From NCBI GenBank assembly GCA_000721375.1, contig JOGW01000002.1, positions 806,001 to 870,000 of the forward strand: DNA of 64,000 nt. The letters are read 5' to 3'. The DNA is from Streptomyces sp. NRRL B-3428. GTDB taxonomy: Bacteria > Actinomycetota > Actinomycetes > Streptomycetales > Streptomycetaceae. The notes beneath the pieces are model-generated. The model saw nothing but the letters and a program-made list of their open reading frames with translations, ran no database searches and was not told the DNA's origin. This document shows, one piece after another, positions 33,968 through 42,874 of this stretch (positions within the stretch are counted from its first letter, which is position 1; each line of letters starts with the position of its first letter). Both the position numbers and the translations under genes were made by a program.

Positions 33968-35011
33968 ATGACACAGGTGACCGAGCACGGCGGCGGTGTC
34001 TGGTCGCTCAAGGTGCCCATCCCGGACAACCCGCTCGGCCACACCCTCGTCCACCTCCTCGACACCGACAGCGGCCCGGTCCTCATCGACACCGGCTGGG
34101 ACGACCCGGAGTCCTGGGACACGCTGGTCACCGGCCTCGCGGCGCTCGATGTCGACATCAAGGACATCCACGGCGTCGTCATCACCCACCACCACCCCGA
34201 CCACCACGGTCTGTCGGGCCAGGTACGGGAGGTCTCGGGCGCGTGGATCGCGATGCACCCGGCGGACACCCATGTCGTACGGCGCACGCGTGAGCGGGTG
34301 CCCGGCCAGTGGCTCGACTACATCACCACCAAGCTCACCCTCGCGGGCGCACCGGAGGAACATCTGGCGCCGATGCGCGCGGCACGCGCGTCCGGCCGGA
34401 TGACCACGGTCCCCGGCCTCAACTCCGCGCTTCCCGACCGTGAGATCACCCCGGGCGAGCTCCTCGAACTGCCCGGCCGCCGGCTGCGCGCGATCTGGAC
34501 CCCGGGGCACACCCCCGGTCACGTATGCCTGCATCTGGAAGAGAAGCACCCGTCGGGCCTCGCGGGCCACGGACGGCTGTTCTCCGGTGACCATCTCCTG
34601 CCCGAGATCTCGCCGCACATCGGCCTGTACGAGGACCCGGCCGAAGAGGTGGTCACCGATCCGCTCGGCGACTACCTCGACTCCCTGGAGCGGATCGAGC
34701 GCCTCGGTGTCGCGGAGGTGCTGCCGGCCCATCAGTACGCGTTCGCCGATGCGGCCTCCCGCGTACGGGAGTTGCTGGCGCACCACGAGGAACGTCTCGC
34801 GGACCTGCGCCGCCTCCTCGCCACCCCGCTCACCCCGTGGCAGCTCGCGACGAGGATGGAGTGGAACCGCCCGTGGGACCAGATCCCCTACGGCTCCCAG
34901 AACATCGCGGTCTCGGAGGCGGAGGCCCATCTGCGCCGGCTGGTGAAACTGGGGCATGCGGAGGCGGTGGAGGGCAGCGATCCCCTGACGTATGTGGCGG
35001 TCGGGGCGTAG
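33968..35011 (+). CDS. MBL-fold metallo-hydrolase
   Basis: The product has 347 aa. The metal-binding THHHPDHHG motif is near residue 78, with further ligands in PGHTPGHVCLH and FSGDHLLPE. The C-terminal ~100 residues form a helical extension (VRELLAHHEERLADLRRLL) and a winged-helix-like end, as in many MBL hydrolases of lipid clusters. The reaction is probably hydrolysis of a thioester or lactone, but the substrate is unknown. It is divergent from the aldehyde dehydrogenase across KstR-type sites. I chose the ATG at 33968 with GAGAGG upstream over an earlier GTG at 33932. Confidence 0.88.
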   Translation: MTQVTEHGGGVWSLKVPIPDNPLGHTLVHLLDTDSGPVLIDTGWDDPESWDTLVTGLAALDVDIKDIHGVVITHHHPDHHGLSGQVREVSGAWIAMHPADTHVVRRTRERVPGQWLDYITTKLTLAGAPEEHLAPMRAARASGRMTTVPGLNSALPDREITPGELLELPGRRLRAIWTPGHTPGHVCLHLEEKHPSGLAGHGRLFSGDHLLPEISPHIGLYEDPAEEVVTDPLGDYLDSLERIERLGVAEVLPAHQYAFADAASRVRELLAHHEERLADLRRLLATPLTPWQLATRMEWNRPWDQIPYGSQNIAVSEAEAHLRRLVKLGHAEAVEGSDPLTYVAVGA

Positions 35012-35014
35012 CGG

Positions 35015-36211
35015 TCACCTGCCCGGCGCCTTGGCTCCGCGCGGTGCGAGCAACTCCGAGAGCGTGGCGTACGAGTGGTCCCAGGTCCATTCCGTACACA
35101 CCCACGACCGGCCCTGCTCCCCCATGGCCTGCGCCAGTCGGGGATTGCGCAGCAGTCTGACCAGGCGGTCCGCGGTGGCGGCCACCGAGTGGCCGTCGAC
35201 GACATGGCCGCTCTCGCCGTCGCGTACCGCGTCCGGTGCGCCACCCGAGTCACCTGCCAGGACCGGGAGTCCGCACGCGGCGGCCTCCAGATACACGATG
35301 CCGAGCCCCTCCACCTCCAGGCCGCGCCGCCTCGTACGGCAGGGCATGGCGAAGACGTCGGCGGCCGCGTAGAAGGACGGCAGTGCGTGATGGGGGTGCC
35401 CGCCCGCGAAGACCACCGAGTCCAGGACGCCCTCCTGCAGGGCCAGTTGCCGCAGGGCCGGGGCGTAGGGGCCGTCGCCGACCAGGAGCAGTACGGCGTC
35501 GGGGACGGCTCTGCGGATCCATGGCAGCGCCCGGATCAGGGTGTCCTGCCCCTTGCGCGGGACCAGCCGGGCCGCACACAGGATCACCGGGCGCCGGCCA
35601 AGGCCGTAACGGGCCCTGGCCGGGCCGCCGTCCACGCCCGGGTGGAAGGCCGCGGTGTCCACGCCCGGAACGAGACGGGCCGTGCGGGTCCCGGGCGCGA
35701 GTGCCGCCTCGATCGGCCGTCGGGTGCTCTCGCCCAGCCATGTCACGACATCCGCTTCCCTGCCGATCCGGCGCAACAGGCCGCGGGCTGCGGGGGTTCG
35801 GCCCCACCACACCTCATGGCCGTGCGTGGTGGCGACCGCGGTCTCGATGCCCGTCGTGCGACGCAGCCGCCCCGCCATCAGACCCAGCGGCGCCGCCGCA
35901 CCGAACCACACCCGGTCACAGCCGTACCGGCGGGCCACCGACGCGGCGTGCGCGGTGGCGCGGGGTGTGGGCAGGAGGGTGCGGGCGGGGTGGCGGATCA
36001 CCGGATAGGGGAGGGAGTCGTCCGGCGGTGGCGCAGAGCCGTCCGCCGTTCCCGACTGCGCGGTGAACACGACCACTTCGTCCGGCGGGAAGCGATCGGC
36101 CAGTTCCCGTACGAAGGTCTCGATGCCGCCCTGCCGGGGCGGGAAGTCGTTGGTGACGATCAGGGTGCGCGGACGGCAGGCGCGGGTCAGTGCTCGGAGG
36201 TCGCGGTTCAT
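35015..36211 (-). CDS. GT4 mannosyltransferase, PimB'-like
   Basis: The product has 398 aa and a GT-B fold. The N-terminus TLIVTNDFPPRQGGIETFVREL, then VWFGAAAPLGLMA, THGHEVWW, LVPRKGQDTLIRALP, DVFAMPCRTRRRGLEVEGLGIVYLEAAACGLPV follow M. tuberculosis PimB' (Rv2188c) closely. PimB' adds the second mannose to phosphatidyl-inositol mannoside on the inner face of the membrane. Assignment to that exact step is by family resemblance. The start lies in a 29-bp duplicated segment just after the GT87 gene. It converges on the MBL gene with 3 bp between stops. Confidence 0.8.
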   Translation of the reverse strand: MNRDLRALTRACRPRTLIVTNDFPPRQGGIETFVRELADRFPPDEVVVFTAQSGTADGSAPPPDDSLPYPVIRHPARTLLPTPRATAHAASVARRYGCDRVWFGAAAPLGLMAGRLRRTTGIETAVATTHGHEVWWGRTPAARGLLRRIGREADVVTWLGESTRRPIEAALAPGTRTARLVPGVDTAAFHPGVDGGPARARYGLGRRPVILCAARLVPRKGQDTLIRALPWIRRAVPDAVLLLVGDGPYAPALRQLALQEGVLDSVVFAGGHPHHALPSFYAAADVFAMPCRTRRRGLEVEGLGIVYLEAAACGLPVLAGDSGGAPDAVRDGESGHVVDGHSVAATADRLVRLLRNPRLAQAMGEQGRSWVCTEWTWDHSYATLSELLAPRGAKAPGR

Positions 36212-36263
36212 ACGAGGGCCTTCTCACGGGTCGTGTTCATACAAGGGCCTTCTCACTGGTCGT
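36206..36263. repeat. 29-bp tandem duplication at the GT87/PimB'-like junction
   Basis: Units at 36206-36234 and 36235-36263 are 27 of 29 identical. One carries the start codon of the PimB'-like gene and the other the stop region of the GT87 gene. The duplication creates a 10-codon ORF (MNTTREKALV) whose TGA overlaps the PimB'-like ATG. Confidence 0.88.
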
Positions 36264-37373
36264 GCTGACGGGGCTGCGACGAGGCATGCGCGCGGCGGCC
36301 AGCGCGCCGAGCACCAGCGGATAGACCAGATATCCGAAGCGGCTCGCCGGCATCAGGGACATCGCAAGCCCCAGACCGAGCGCGAGCCGGGCGGCCGCCG
36401 CCCGGACGGTCTCCGGGGGCCGTACCGCGAGCGACACCGCGAGCAGCAGTGCGCTCACGACGAGCAGGGCGAGCGCGATCACCTTCCCGCCGGGGACGTG
36501 GGTCGCGAGCAGATGTCCCGGCAGAGGGCTTGCCGCGGGCGAGGTGACCTCGGTGAGGCCGAGCGGGAAGGCGATGACGTTCTCGTAGAAGCCGGTGGGG
36601 TCGGCGAGGGCGAAGGGGAGCACGGCGGCCGTCGCGGTGGTGACGGCCACGGCCGCATACCGCAGTGCGGGCCGCCCGCCATGGCGTACGGCTATGAGGG
36701 CCATCGCCACCGCAAGCGCGGGCCAGGCCGTCCACTTCAGCGCGGCGGCCACCCCGAGCACCAGGCCGGCCCGGGCGGTGCGCCCCCGTCCGGCCAGGAC
36801 GACACCGAGACACATCAGGCCGGCCACCGGCAGGTCGATCCCGCCCACGGCAAGGGGCAGCGCGATCAGCGGGCAGGCGAGCGGCCAGGCCCGGTGCAGA
36901 CCGGCGGCGGCGAGGGCGCCCACGAAGGCGCCGCCCATCCACCAGCGGGGGTCCCCGGGCAGCAGGCCGAAGAGGGCCATGCCCGGCAGATACGGGTTGT
37001 GGTCCGCGATGGCCACCGGGTCGGCGAGGTAGGGACTGCCGGTCGTGCGCAGCAGCTGCCCCGAGCGCTCGACGACGGCGACCTCCAGCTGCCCGAGCCC
37101 GGCCGCGACCAGGGCGACGAGCGGCACCACGACGGCCCCCGTCACCGCGGCCGCACGGGCCGGACGCGTGGACCGTGCCCCCCATGTCATCAGCGCCGCG
37201 ATCGCGTACCCCGCAGCGGCCACCCCTCCCCACACCCGATGGGGCCCCAGGTCCGATACCAGGGCGAGCCCCAGCGCCACCAGCGCGCAGCCCGCCCACA
37301 GATACCGCTCGTACTCCTCGTACGCGTACGCCCCGACGTATCCCTCGAAGCGCTCTCCAAGACGTTTCCTCAT
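36237..37373 (-). CDS. GT87-type membrane glycosyltransferase
   Basis: The product has 378 aa and about ten membrane helices throughout (VAAAGYAIAALMTWG, AVTGAVVVPLVALVAAGLG, PLIALPLAVGGIDLPVAGLMCLG and others). The pattern fits the GT87 (DUF2029) polyprenyl-phosphate-mannose-dependent mannosyltransferases. An extracytoplasmic DHNPY segment near residue 123 may carry the catalytic acid. With the PimB'-like enzyme downstream it suggests assembly of a mannosylated lipid or glycan that starts in the cytoplasm and continues outside. The acceptor is unknown. Confidence 0.78.
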   Translation of the reverse strand: MRKRLGERFEGYVGAYAYEEYERYLWAGCALVALGLALVSDLGPHRVWGGVAAAGYAIAALMTWGARSTRPARAAAVTGAVVVPLVALVAAGLGQLEVAVVERSGQLLRTTGSPYLADPVAIADHNPYLPGMALFGLLPGDPRWWMGGAFVGALAAAGLHRAWPLACPLIALPLAVGGIDLPVAGLMCLGVVLAGRGRTARAGLVLGVAAALKWTAWPALAVAMALIAVRHGGRPALRYAAVAVTTATAAVLPFALADPTGFYENVIAFPLGLTEVTSPAASPLPGHLLATHVPGGKVIALALLVVSALLLAVSLAVRPPETVRAAAARLALGLGLAMSLMPASRFGYLVYPLVLGALAAARMPRRSPVSTTSEKALV

Positions 37374-37515
37374 GTCCGTCGACGCTAGGAATCCGCAGGC
37401 CGCCGGACGTCAGCCCGGACTCCGCACCTCGGGCTCGACCCGTGGCATGACGTGGCGGCCAGGAGTCAACCCGTGCGGTGACGCGCACGGCCGCCGCGGC
37501 AAGCACCATGGCTGC

Positions 37516-38712
37516 ATGAGTACGCCCCTTCAACAGCGGTTTCGCGGCTGGATCGCCGCACCCGCCTACCCCTGGGTCACCGGCGGCGCCCTGACCGCGG
37601 GAGCGGTGGCGGAGCTGATCGCGTTCCCCGGCTCCGTGACGACCACCGTCGGCGTGCTCGTCTCGTCCGCCTCGCTGATGTGGCGGCGCGCCTTCCCGCC
37701 GATCGCGGTGCTCACGGTCGCCGCGGGACTCCTCGGGTTCGCCGGGGACGTCAACCTCTACCTCTCGATCATGGCGAGCGGTCTGATCGGCTGCTACACA
37801 CTGGGGCGGCAGCGGGTGATGCACCCTGCCGTGACCGTCTCGGGCGGCGCCCTGGGCGCGCTGTGCGTGAACCTGGTGCACATCAACACCTGGTCGGACA
37901 TGAACCTGCCGGTGCCCGCGCTCTGGCAGGACGGCTCGCTCAGTCTGTTCGCCGAGTCGTTCCTGCTCACCGTGGTCATCTTCGGGGCCGTGATGATGGG
38001 TGACGCGGTGCGTTCCCGGGAGGAGACCCGTGACGAACGGAATCTGGCCCAGGCCCGGTTGATCGCGATGGAGCGGCAGCGGGCCGCATCGGACGAGCGG
38101 GCCGCCATCGCCCGTGAGCTGCACGACATCGTGTCGCACTCGGTGTCGATGATCGCCGTCCAGGCCGAGAGCGCCACGTACACCACACCAGGCCTGAGCC
38201 CCGAGGCCCGCGACGGCTTCCAGCAGATCGCCGGCACCGCCCGCGCCTCGATGGCCGAACTGCGCCGTATCCTCGGCGTCTTGCGCACCCCCCGCGGCAA
38301 GACGGCGCTCACCGCCCCGCAGCCGACCCTCGACCACCTCGCCGAACTGGTCGAGCAGCACCGCGCGGTGGGCGGGGCAGCCGACCTCCTCGTCACCGGG
38401 GAACGCGTCACTCTTCCTGCGGCCTGGGAGCTTTCCGCGTTCCGCATCGTGCAGGAGGCGCTGACGAACGTACGCAAGCACGCACCCGGAGCCCATACGG
38501 TGGTGAAGATCGACTACGGCGACGGCCGGCTGCTCGCCCTGCGCATCGAGGACGACGGGCCGGGCCCCGGCCCGGGCGGCGCCCCCGCGACGGGGCACGG
38601 TCTGACCGGGATGCGGGAGCGGGCGGCGCTGGTCGGCGGCCGGCTCAGCGCGGGCGCCGGTCCGCAGGGCGGCTTCCTGGTGGAGGCGGAGCTTCCGTGG
38701 GAGAGCGGATGA
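37516..38712 (+). CDS. NarL-family sensor histidine kinase
   Basis: The product has 398 aa. Residues 18-165 contain about five membrane helices. A coiled linker (RSREETRDERNLAQARLIAMERQRAASDERAAIAR) leads to the HisKA_3 box AIARELHDIVSHSVSMIAV, in which the histidine is the phosphoacceptor. The ATPase domain shows FRIVQEALTNVRKHAPG and GHGLTGMRERAALVGG. It is paired with the LuxR-type regulator 85 bp downstream. The ATG at 37516 is preferred; the upstream extension is low in coding character. Confidence 0.9.
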   Translation: MSTPLQQRFRGWIAAPAYPWVTGGALTAGAVAELIAFPGSVTTTVGVLVSSASLMWRRAFPPIAVLTVAAGLLGFAGDVNLYLSIMASGLIGCYTLGRQRVMHPAVTVSGGALGALCVNLVHINTWSDMNLPVPALWQDGSLSLFAESFLLTVVIFGAVMMGDAVRSREETRDERNLAQARLIAMERQRAASDERAAIARELHDIVSHSVSMIAVQAESATYTTPGLSPEARDGFQQIAGTARASMAELRRILGVLRTPRGKTALTAPQPTLDHLAELVEQHRAVGGAADLLVTGERVTLPAAWELSAFRIVQEALTNVRKHAPGAHTVVKIDYGDGRLLALRIEDDGPGPGPGGAPATGHGLTGMRERAALVGGRLSAGAGPQGGFLVEAELPWESG

Positions 38713-38797
38713 GCCCACGCGCGGCGCGACAAGGTGGAGTACGGCGTACTGGGTGGAGTGCGGCGCAACCAGGTAGAGAACGGCGAAGGAGTCGTAC

Positions 38798-39463
38798 GTG
38801 ATCAGGGCAGTCGTCGCCGATGACCAGGCGGTCGTGCGCACCGGCTTCGTGAACCTCCTCGGCACCCAGCAGGACATCGAGGTCGTCGGCGAGGCCGAGG
38901 ACGGTGTGCAGGCGGTGCGGATCGCCGCCGAGACCCGCCCCGATCTCGCGCTCCTCGACATCCGTATGCCGCACAAGAACGGCATCGAGGCGGCCCGCGA
39001 GATCCTCGCCGCGTCCGGCGGTGCGACGAGGGTCCTGATCCTGACGACCTTCGACCTGGACGAGTACGTGTACGACGCGCTCGCCGCCGGTGCGAGCGGC
39101 TTCCTGCTCAAGGACGCCACATTCCCCGAACTGCTGCACGCCGTAAGGGTGGTGGCCGCCGGCGACGCCCTGCTGTCGCCCGGGATCACCAGACGGCTGA
39201 TCGGTGAGTTCGTGCACGCACGGGCGTCCCGGCTGCCCGCACGCTCGGTGGGGGACCTCACGGCCCGCGAGGCGGAGGTCCTCACCCTGATCGCCCGCGG
39301 TCTGTCCAACGCGGAGATCGCCGCGCATCTGACCATCACGGATCACACGGTGAAGACGCATATCAACCGGCTGTTCGCGAAGCTGGATCTGCGCGACCGG
39401 GCCCAGGCGGTCATCGCGGCCTATGAGTTGGGCCTGGTGAGCACGGGCGGCAGCGTCGGCTGA
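38798..39463 (+). CDS. NarL/FixJ-family response regulator
   Basis: The product has 221 aa. The receiver domain (1-120) has the acidic pocket VVADDQ, the phosphoacceptor aspartate in LLDIRMP near residue 54, and the lysine in FLLKDA. A LuxR-type helix-turn-helix (about 150-210) contains LTAREAEVLTLIARGLSNAEIAAHLTI and TVKTHINRLFAKLDLRDR. The GTG start at 38798 has GAAGGAG 6 nt upstream. The kinase immediately upstream is its likely partner; targets are unknown. Confidence 0.92.
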   Translation: MIRAVVADDQAVVRTGFVNLLGTQQDIEVVGEAEDGVQAVRIAAETRPDLALLDIRMPHKNGIEAAREILAASGGATRVLILTTFDLDEYVYDALAAGASGFLLKDATFPELLHAVRVVAAGDALLSPGITRRLIGEFVHARASRLPARSVGDLTAREAEVLTLIARGLSNAEIAAHLTITDHTVKTHINRLFAKLDLRDRAQAVIAAYELGLVSTGGSVG

Positions 39464-39594
39464 GCATCCGGGCACTCCTCCCAGCGGTGCGGGACAGCCG
39501 CGGCGGCTCGGGTCCTCGGGCCCTGCCCGGTCCGGTCCTTCGCCCGCACTCAGTGCACGGCCCCCACCTGACCGGCCGGTACAGTAGGCCGCGC

Positions 39595-39800
39595 AATCAC
39601 CACGCCCGTACGGAGGGAAGCCGGTGCGATCCCGGCGCTGACCCGCAACCGTGTGCCGGACCGAACAGGACCGGCGAGCCGGAATGCTCCGAGAAGCGGC
39701 GTGCGTGGCTCCAGTCGCCGGAAACGACGGCGACCGGGACCGTCGAGGTATACGGATCCGGAGCCCGGTGCCTGAGCGGCCCGTGCCCGGCCCAGCAGGA
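39595..39800 (+). ncRNA. Cobalamin (B12) riboswitch
   Basis: The conserved aptamer core is clear: GAGGGAAGCCGGTG (39613-39626), then CTGACCCGCAACCGT (39638-39652) and GAGCCGGAATGCTC (39676-39689). A -10-like TACAGT lies at 39580-39585. Downstream hairpins reach the AGGAGAGG ribosome site (39797-39804) of the next gene, so control is probably by hiding that site when adenosyl- or other cobalamin is bound. Edges are approximate. Confidence 0.93.
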
Positions 39801-39817
39801 GAGGCACCCGTCCGATC

Positions 39818-41026
39818 ATGAATGCCCGCCGCAGCGCCACCGCACTGGCCGCCGGAGCCGTGCTCTGCATGGCCGCCGCCCCCGTCGCGACCGCCGAGAC
39901 CACGCCTCCCGCGGACCTGCCCTCGGGCCTCTACGGCAAGACGGACCCGACCTACGACGGCGTCTTCCGCCAGTCGTACGCGCTGCTCGCCCAGGACACC
40001 GTCGGTGTGAAGCCCGCCACCAAGGCCGTGGACTGGCTGACCGGCCAGGCCTGCGAGAACGGTTCGTACGCCGCGTTCCGCAAGGACCCCGCGCAGAAGT
40101 GCGACGCCAAGACGGTCGTCGACTCCAACTCCACCGCCTCCGCCATCCAGGCCCTCGCCGCGCTCGGCGGCCATGACGCGGACGTCAAGAAGTCCGTGGA
40201 GTGGCTCAAGTCCGTGCAGCAGCAGGACGGCGGCTGGGGCTACAACCCCGGGCTGCCCTCGGACGCCAACTCCACCTCCCTCGTCGTAGGCGCCCTCAAG
40301 GCCGCCGGCGAGAACCCGGCCGAGGTGAAGTCCCAGCAGGGCAAGACCCCGCACGACGCGCTGGTCGCCCTCGCCATGCCCTGCGACACCGGCAAGGGCG
40401 CCTTCGGCCTCGCCGACATGAAGACCGGCAAGCCGGCGCCGAACGCCGACGCCACCGCGGCCGGCGTACTCGGCGGCCTGGACCAGGGCCTGGTCGTGCA
40501 GGCCGCCGCCACGGCCGAGCCCGCCAAGTGCGCCAAGGCCACCGACGCCAAGACGGCCGCCGCGAACGGTGCCGCCTATCTCGCCGACACCCTCGCCAAG
40601 GACGGCTACCTCAAGTCGTCCATGCCGGGCGCCGAGGACCAGCCCGACTTCGGCAACACCGCCGACTCGGTCGTCGCCCTGTCCGCGGCCGGTCTGACCG
40701 AGCAGGCCAAGAAGCCGCTCGAGTACCTGGAGAAGAACGGCGCCGCCTGGGCCAAGCAGTCCGGCTCCCCCGCCGCGTACGCCCAGCTGGTCTTCGCCGC
40801 CCACGCGGCCGGCGCCGACCCGAAGAACTTCGGCGGCACCGACCTGGTCACCGCGCTCAGCGACATGGGCCCGGCGCCGCAGAAGGCCGAGTCCGCGGCG
40901 GCCAAGGACGACAAGAAGGACGACGACTCCTCCTCGATGAGCGTCTGGTGGATCGTCGGCGTCTTCTTCATCGCCAGCGTCGGCATCGGCTTCCTGGTGA
41001 GCGGCCGCAAGAAGAACAGCCTGTGA
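39818..41026 (+). CDS. Secreted, membrane-anchored alpha/alpha-barrel protein (intrinsic-factor-like)
   Basis: The product has 402 aa. A signal peptide (1 to about 26, ends ATAET) is followed by an alpha/alpha-barrel domain with QQQDGGWGYNPGLPSDANSTSLVVGALKAAGENP and repeated SxxATAxAIQALAAL helices. This is the squalene-cyclase/prenyltransferase-like fold also used by intrinsic factor and transcobalamin. A Lys/Asp-rich linker and one membrane helix (WWIVGVFFIASVGIGFLV) with a KKNSL tail end the protein. It lacks the cyclase DxDD. It directly follows a B12 riboswitch and leads the ECF operon. A role as cell-surface corrinoid-binding protein is inferred. Confidence 0.85.
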   Translation: MNARRSATALAAGAVLCMAAAPVATAETTPPADLPSGLYGKTDPTYDGVFRQSYALLAQDTVGVKPATKAVDWLTGQACENGSYAAFRKDPAQKCDAKTVVDSNSTASAIQALAALGGHDADVKKSVEWLKSVQQQDGGWGYNPGLPSDANSTSLVVGALKAAGENPAEVKSQQGKTPHDALVALAMPCDTGKGAFGLADMKTGKPAPNADATAAGVLGGLDQGLVVQAAATAEPAKCAKATDAKTAAANGAAYLADTLAKDGYLKSSMPGAEDQPDFGNTADSVVALSAAGLTEQAKKPLEYLEKNGAAWAKQSGSPAAYAQLVFAAHAAGADPKNFGGTDLVTALSDMGPAPQKAESAAAKDDKKDDDSSSMSVWWIVGVFFIASVGIGFLVSGRKKNSL

Positions 41027-41682
41027 GTGCCAGACTCCGTGGCCTGACCGCCCTCCTCGTGGGGGCGGTCCTCGCCGTACTCCTCGCGTCTCCCGCGCAG
41101 GCGGACGCGTACCGCTACTGGTCGTTCTGGTTCAAGAACGACAAGGGCGCCTGGGCGTACGCCACCCAGGGCCCGGCGACCGCGCGGCCCTCGGACGGTG
41201 ATGTGGAGGGCTTCCGCTTCGCCGTGAGCGAGGATTCCGCGGATGCCTCGCAGCCGCGCGGGGACGCCGACTTCGCCACGATCTGCGCGGACACCGAGAA
41301 GAAGGACGGACAGAAGCGGGTCGCGCTCGTCATCGACTTCGGTACGGACAAGGACGCGCCCTCGGGCGAGACGCCTCCGAAGGCGCGTACCGCCTGTGCG
41401 CAGATCGCCGAGGACGGCAGCTCCGCCGACGCGCTCGCGGCGGTCGCCAAGCCGCTGCGCTACGACAGCAACGCGCTGCTGTGCGCCATCTCCGGCTATC
41501 CGAAGTCCGGCTGCGGAGAGCAGATGTCCGGATCCGACTCCGGTGCGGACAGGACCGCCGCACCCGCGGCCTCGGACGCCGACGACGACGGTGGCCCGTC
41601 CATCGGCCTGATCGCCGGGTTGGCCGCGGTGCTCCTTCTCGGTGTGGCAGCGATCTGGCAGGCCCGCCGCCGTAGGAGCTGA
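41023..41682 (+). CDS. SCO2322-family secreted, anchored protein
   Basis: The product has 219 aa. A signal peptide (1 to about 28, SPAQADA) is followed by YRYWSFWFKNDKGAWAYATQGPATARPSDGDVEGFRFA. This has the aromatic YWSxW and DGDVxGxR pattern seen in the small beta domain (DUF4430 type) of cobalamin-binding proteins. A Ser/Asp-rich linker, one membrane helix (GLIAGLAAVLLLGVAAIW) and a RRRS tail close it. The GTG overlaps the preceding stop (41023-41026), giving translational coupling. It probably works on the cell surface with the barrel protein. The similarity to DUF4430 is by eye. Confidence 0.82.
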   Translation: MSARLRGLTALLVGAVLAVLLASPAQADAYRYWSFWFKNDKGAWAYATQGPATARPSDGDVEGFRFAVSEDSADASQPRGDADFATICADTEKKDGQKRVALVIDFGTDKDAPSGETPPKARTACAQIAEDGSSADALAAVAKPLRYDSNALLCAISGYPKSGCGEQMSGSDSGADRTAAPAASDADDDGGPSIGLIAGLAAVLLLGVAAIWQARRRRS

Positions 41683-41686
41683 GGAG

Positions 41687-42874
41687 TTGCGCGCGCAGGG
41701 CGCCGCCGGACGCAGTGGGGACTCCCCTGCCCGAGCGAAGCCGAGAGCTTGGGGAAGGCTGACCGCCCCGGTCGCAAGCCGGGCCAACGCACTGCACCCG
41801 GGCGCCTGGTGGATCTGGGCGCTCGGGCTCGGCACGGCCGCATCGCGCACCACCAATCCGCTGCTGCTCGGCCTGCTGGTCGGGGTGGCGGGCTATGTGG
41901 TGGCGGCGCGGCGCACGGATGCGCCGTGGGCCCGTTCGTACGGGGCGTTCATCAAGCTCGGTCTGCTTGTGCTCGCGATCCGTCTGGTCTTCGCGGTGGT
42001 CCTCGGCTCGCCCATCCCGGGTTCCAGCGTGCTCTTCCGGCTGCCCGAGGTCCCGCTGCCGGACTGGGCACAGGGTGTACGGCTGGGTGGCAAGGTCACC
42101 GCCGAGGGCCTGCTCTTCGCGCTGTACGACGGTCTGAAACTGGCCACGCTGCTGATCTGCATCGGCGCCGCGAACGCGCTCGCCAACCCGGCCCGGCTGC
42201 TCAAGTCGCTGCCGGGTGCGCTGTACGAGGCCGGGGTCGCGGTCGTCGTGGCGATGACCTTCGCGCCTCAGTTCCTGTCGGATCTGCATCGGCTGCGGCG
42301 GGCGCGGCGGCTGCGCGGGCGTCCTGACAAGGGGATCCGGGGGCTGGCGCAGGTCGGGTTGCCTGTCCTGGAGGGCGCGCTTGAGCGCTCGGTCGCGCTC
42401 GCGGCCGCGATGGACGCGCGGGGTTATGGGCGCAGCGCCGATGTTCCGGTGCGCGTGCGGCGGCTGACCGCGCTGTGCACGCTCGGCGGCCTGGCCGGGG
42501 TCTGCGCGGGTACGTACGGACTGCTCGCCGCTCAAGGCGCCGGCTTCGGACTTCCCGTACTGATCGGCGGGCTCGTCCTCGCGCTCGTGGGGCTGTGGCT
42601 CGGCGGGAAGCGGTCGCTGCGTACGCGCTATCGGCCGGACCGGTGGGACCTGCGGGCCTGGCTGGTGTCGGCTTCGGGTGTGGCGGTCGCGGCGCTGATG
42701 ATCGCGGCGGCGAGCGCCGATCCGGCCGCCCTCAACCCCGGTGTCATCCCGCCGACGGCGCCCGAGCTGCCGCTGTGGCCCGCGGCGGCCGTGCTGATCG
42801 GGCTGCTGCCTGCGTTCGTCGCTCCCGCGCCTGCCGTACCGGCCGCCGCTCCCCCTCGGAAGGAAGCCCCATGA
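41687..42874 (+). CDS. ECF transporter transmembrane (T) component
   Basis: The product has 395 aa from a TTG at 41687, which has AGGAG 8 nt upstream. Helices are clear (LLLGLLVGVAGYVVAA, GLLVLAIRLVFAVVLG, VVVAMTFAPQFL). The cytoplasmic coupling motif is AAAMDARGYGRS, the A-R-G signature of CbiQ/EcfT proteins that contacts the ATPases; a second LRRARRLRGR helix precedes it. The C-terminal third adds about four more helices, longer than a minimal EcfT. Its stop overlaps the ATPase start (ATGA). Confidence 0.88.
   Translation: MRAQGAAGRSGDSPARAKPRAWGRLTAPVASRANALHPGAWWIWALGLGTAASRTTNPLLLGLLVGVAGYVVAARRTDAPWARSYGAFIKLGLLVLAIRLVFAVVLGSPIPGSSVLFRLPEVPLPDWAQGVRLGGKVTAEGLLFALYDGLKLATLLICIGAANALANPARLLKSLPGALYEAGVAVVVAMTFAPQFLSDLHRLRRARRLRGRPDKGIRGLAQVGLPVLEGALERSVALAAAMDARGYGRSADVPVRVRRLTALCTLGGLAGVCAGTYGLLAAQGAGFGLPVLIGGLVLALVGLWLGGKRSLRTRYRPDRWDLRAWLVSASGVAVAALMIAAASADPAALNPGVIPPTAPELPLWPAAAVLIGLLPAFVAPAPAVPAAAPPRKEAP

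Noticed and set aside
36253..39339. A 1028-residue open frame on the minus strand
   Set aside because: It runs antisense to the GT87, kinase and regulator genes, which have clear motifs. Such shadows are common in very GC-rich DNA.
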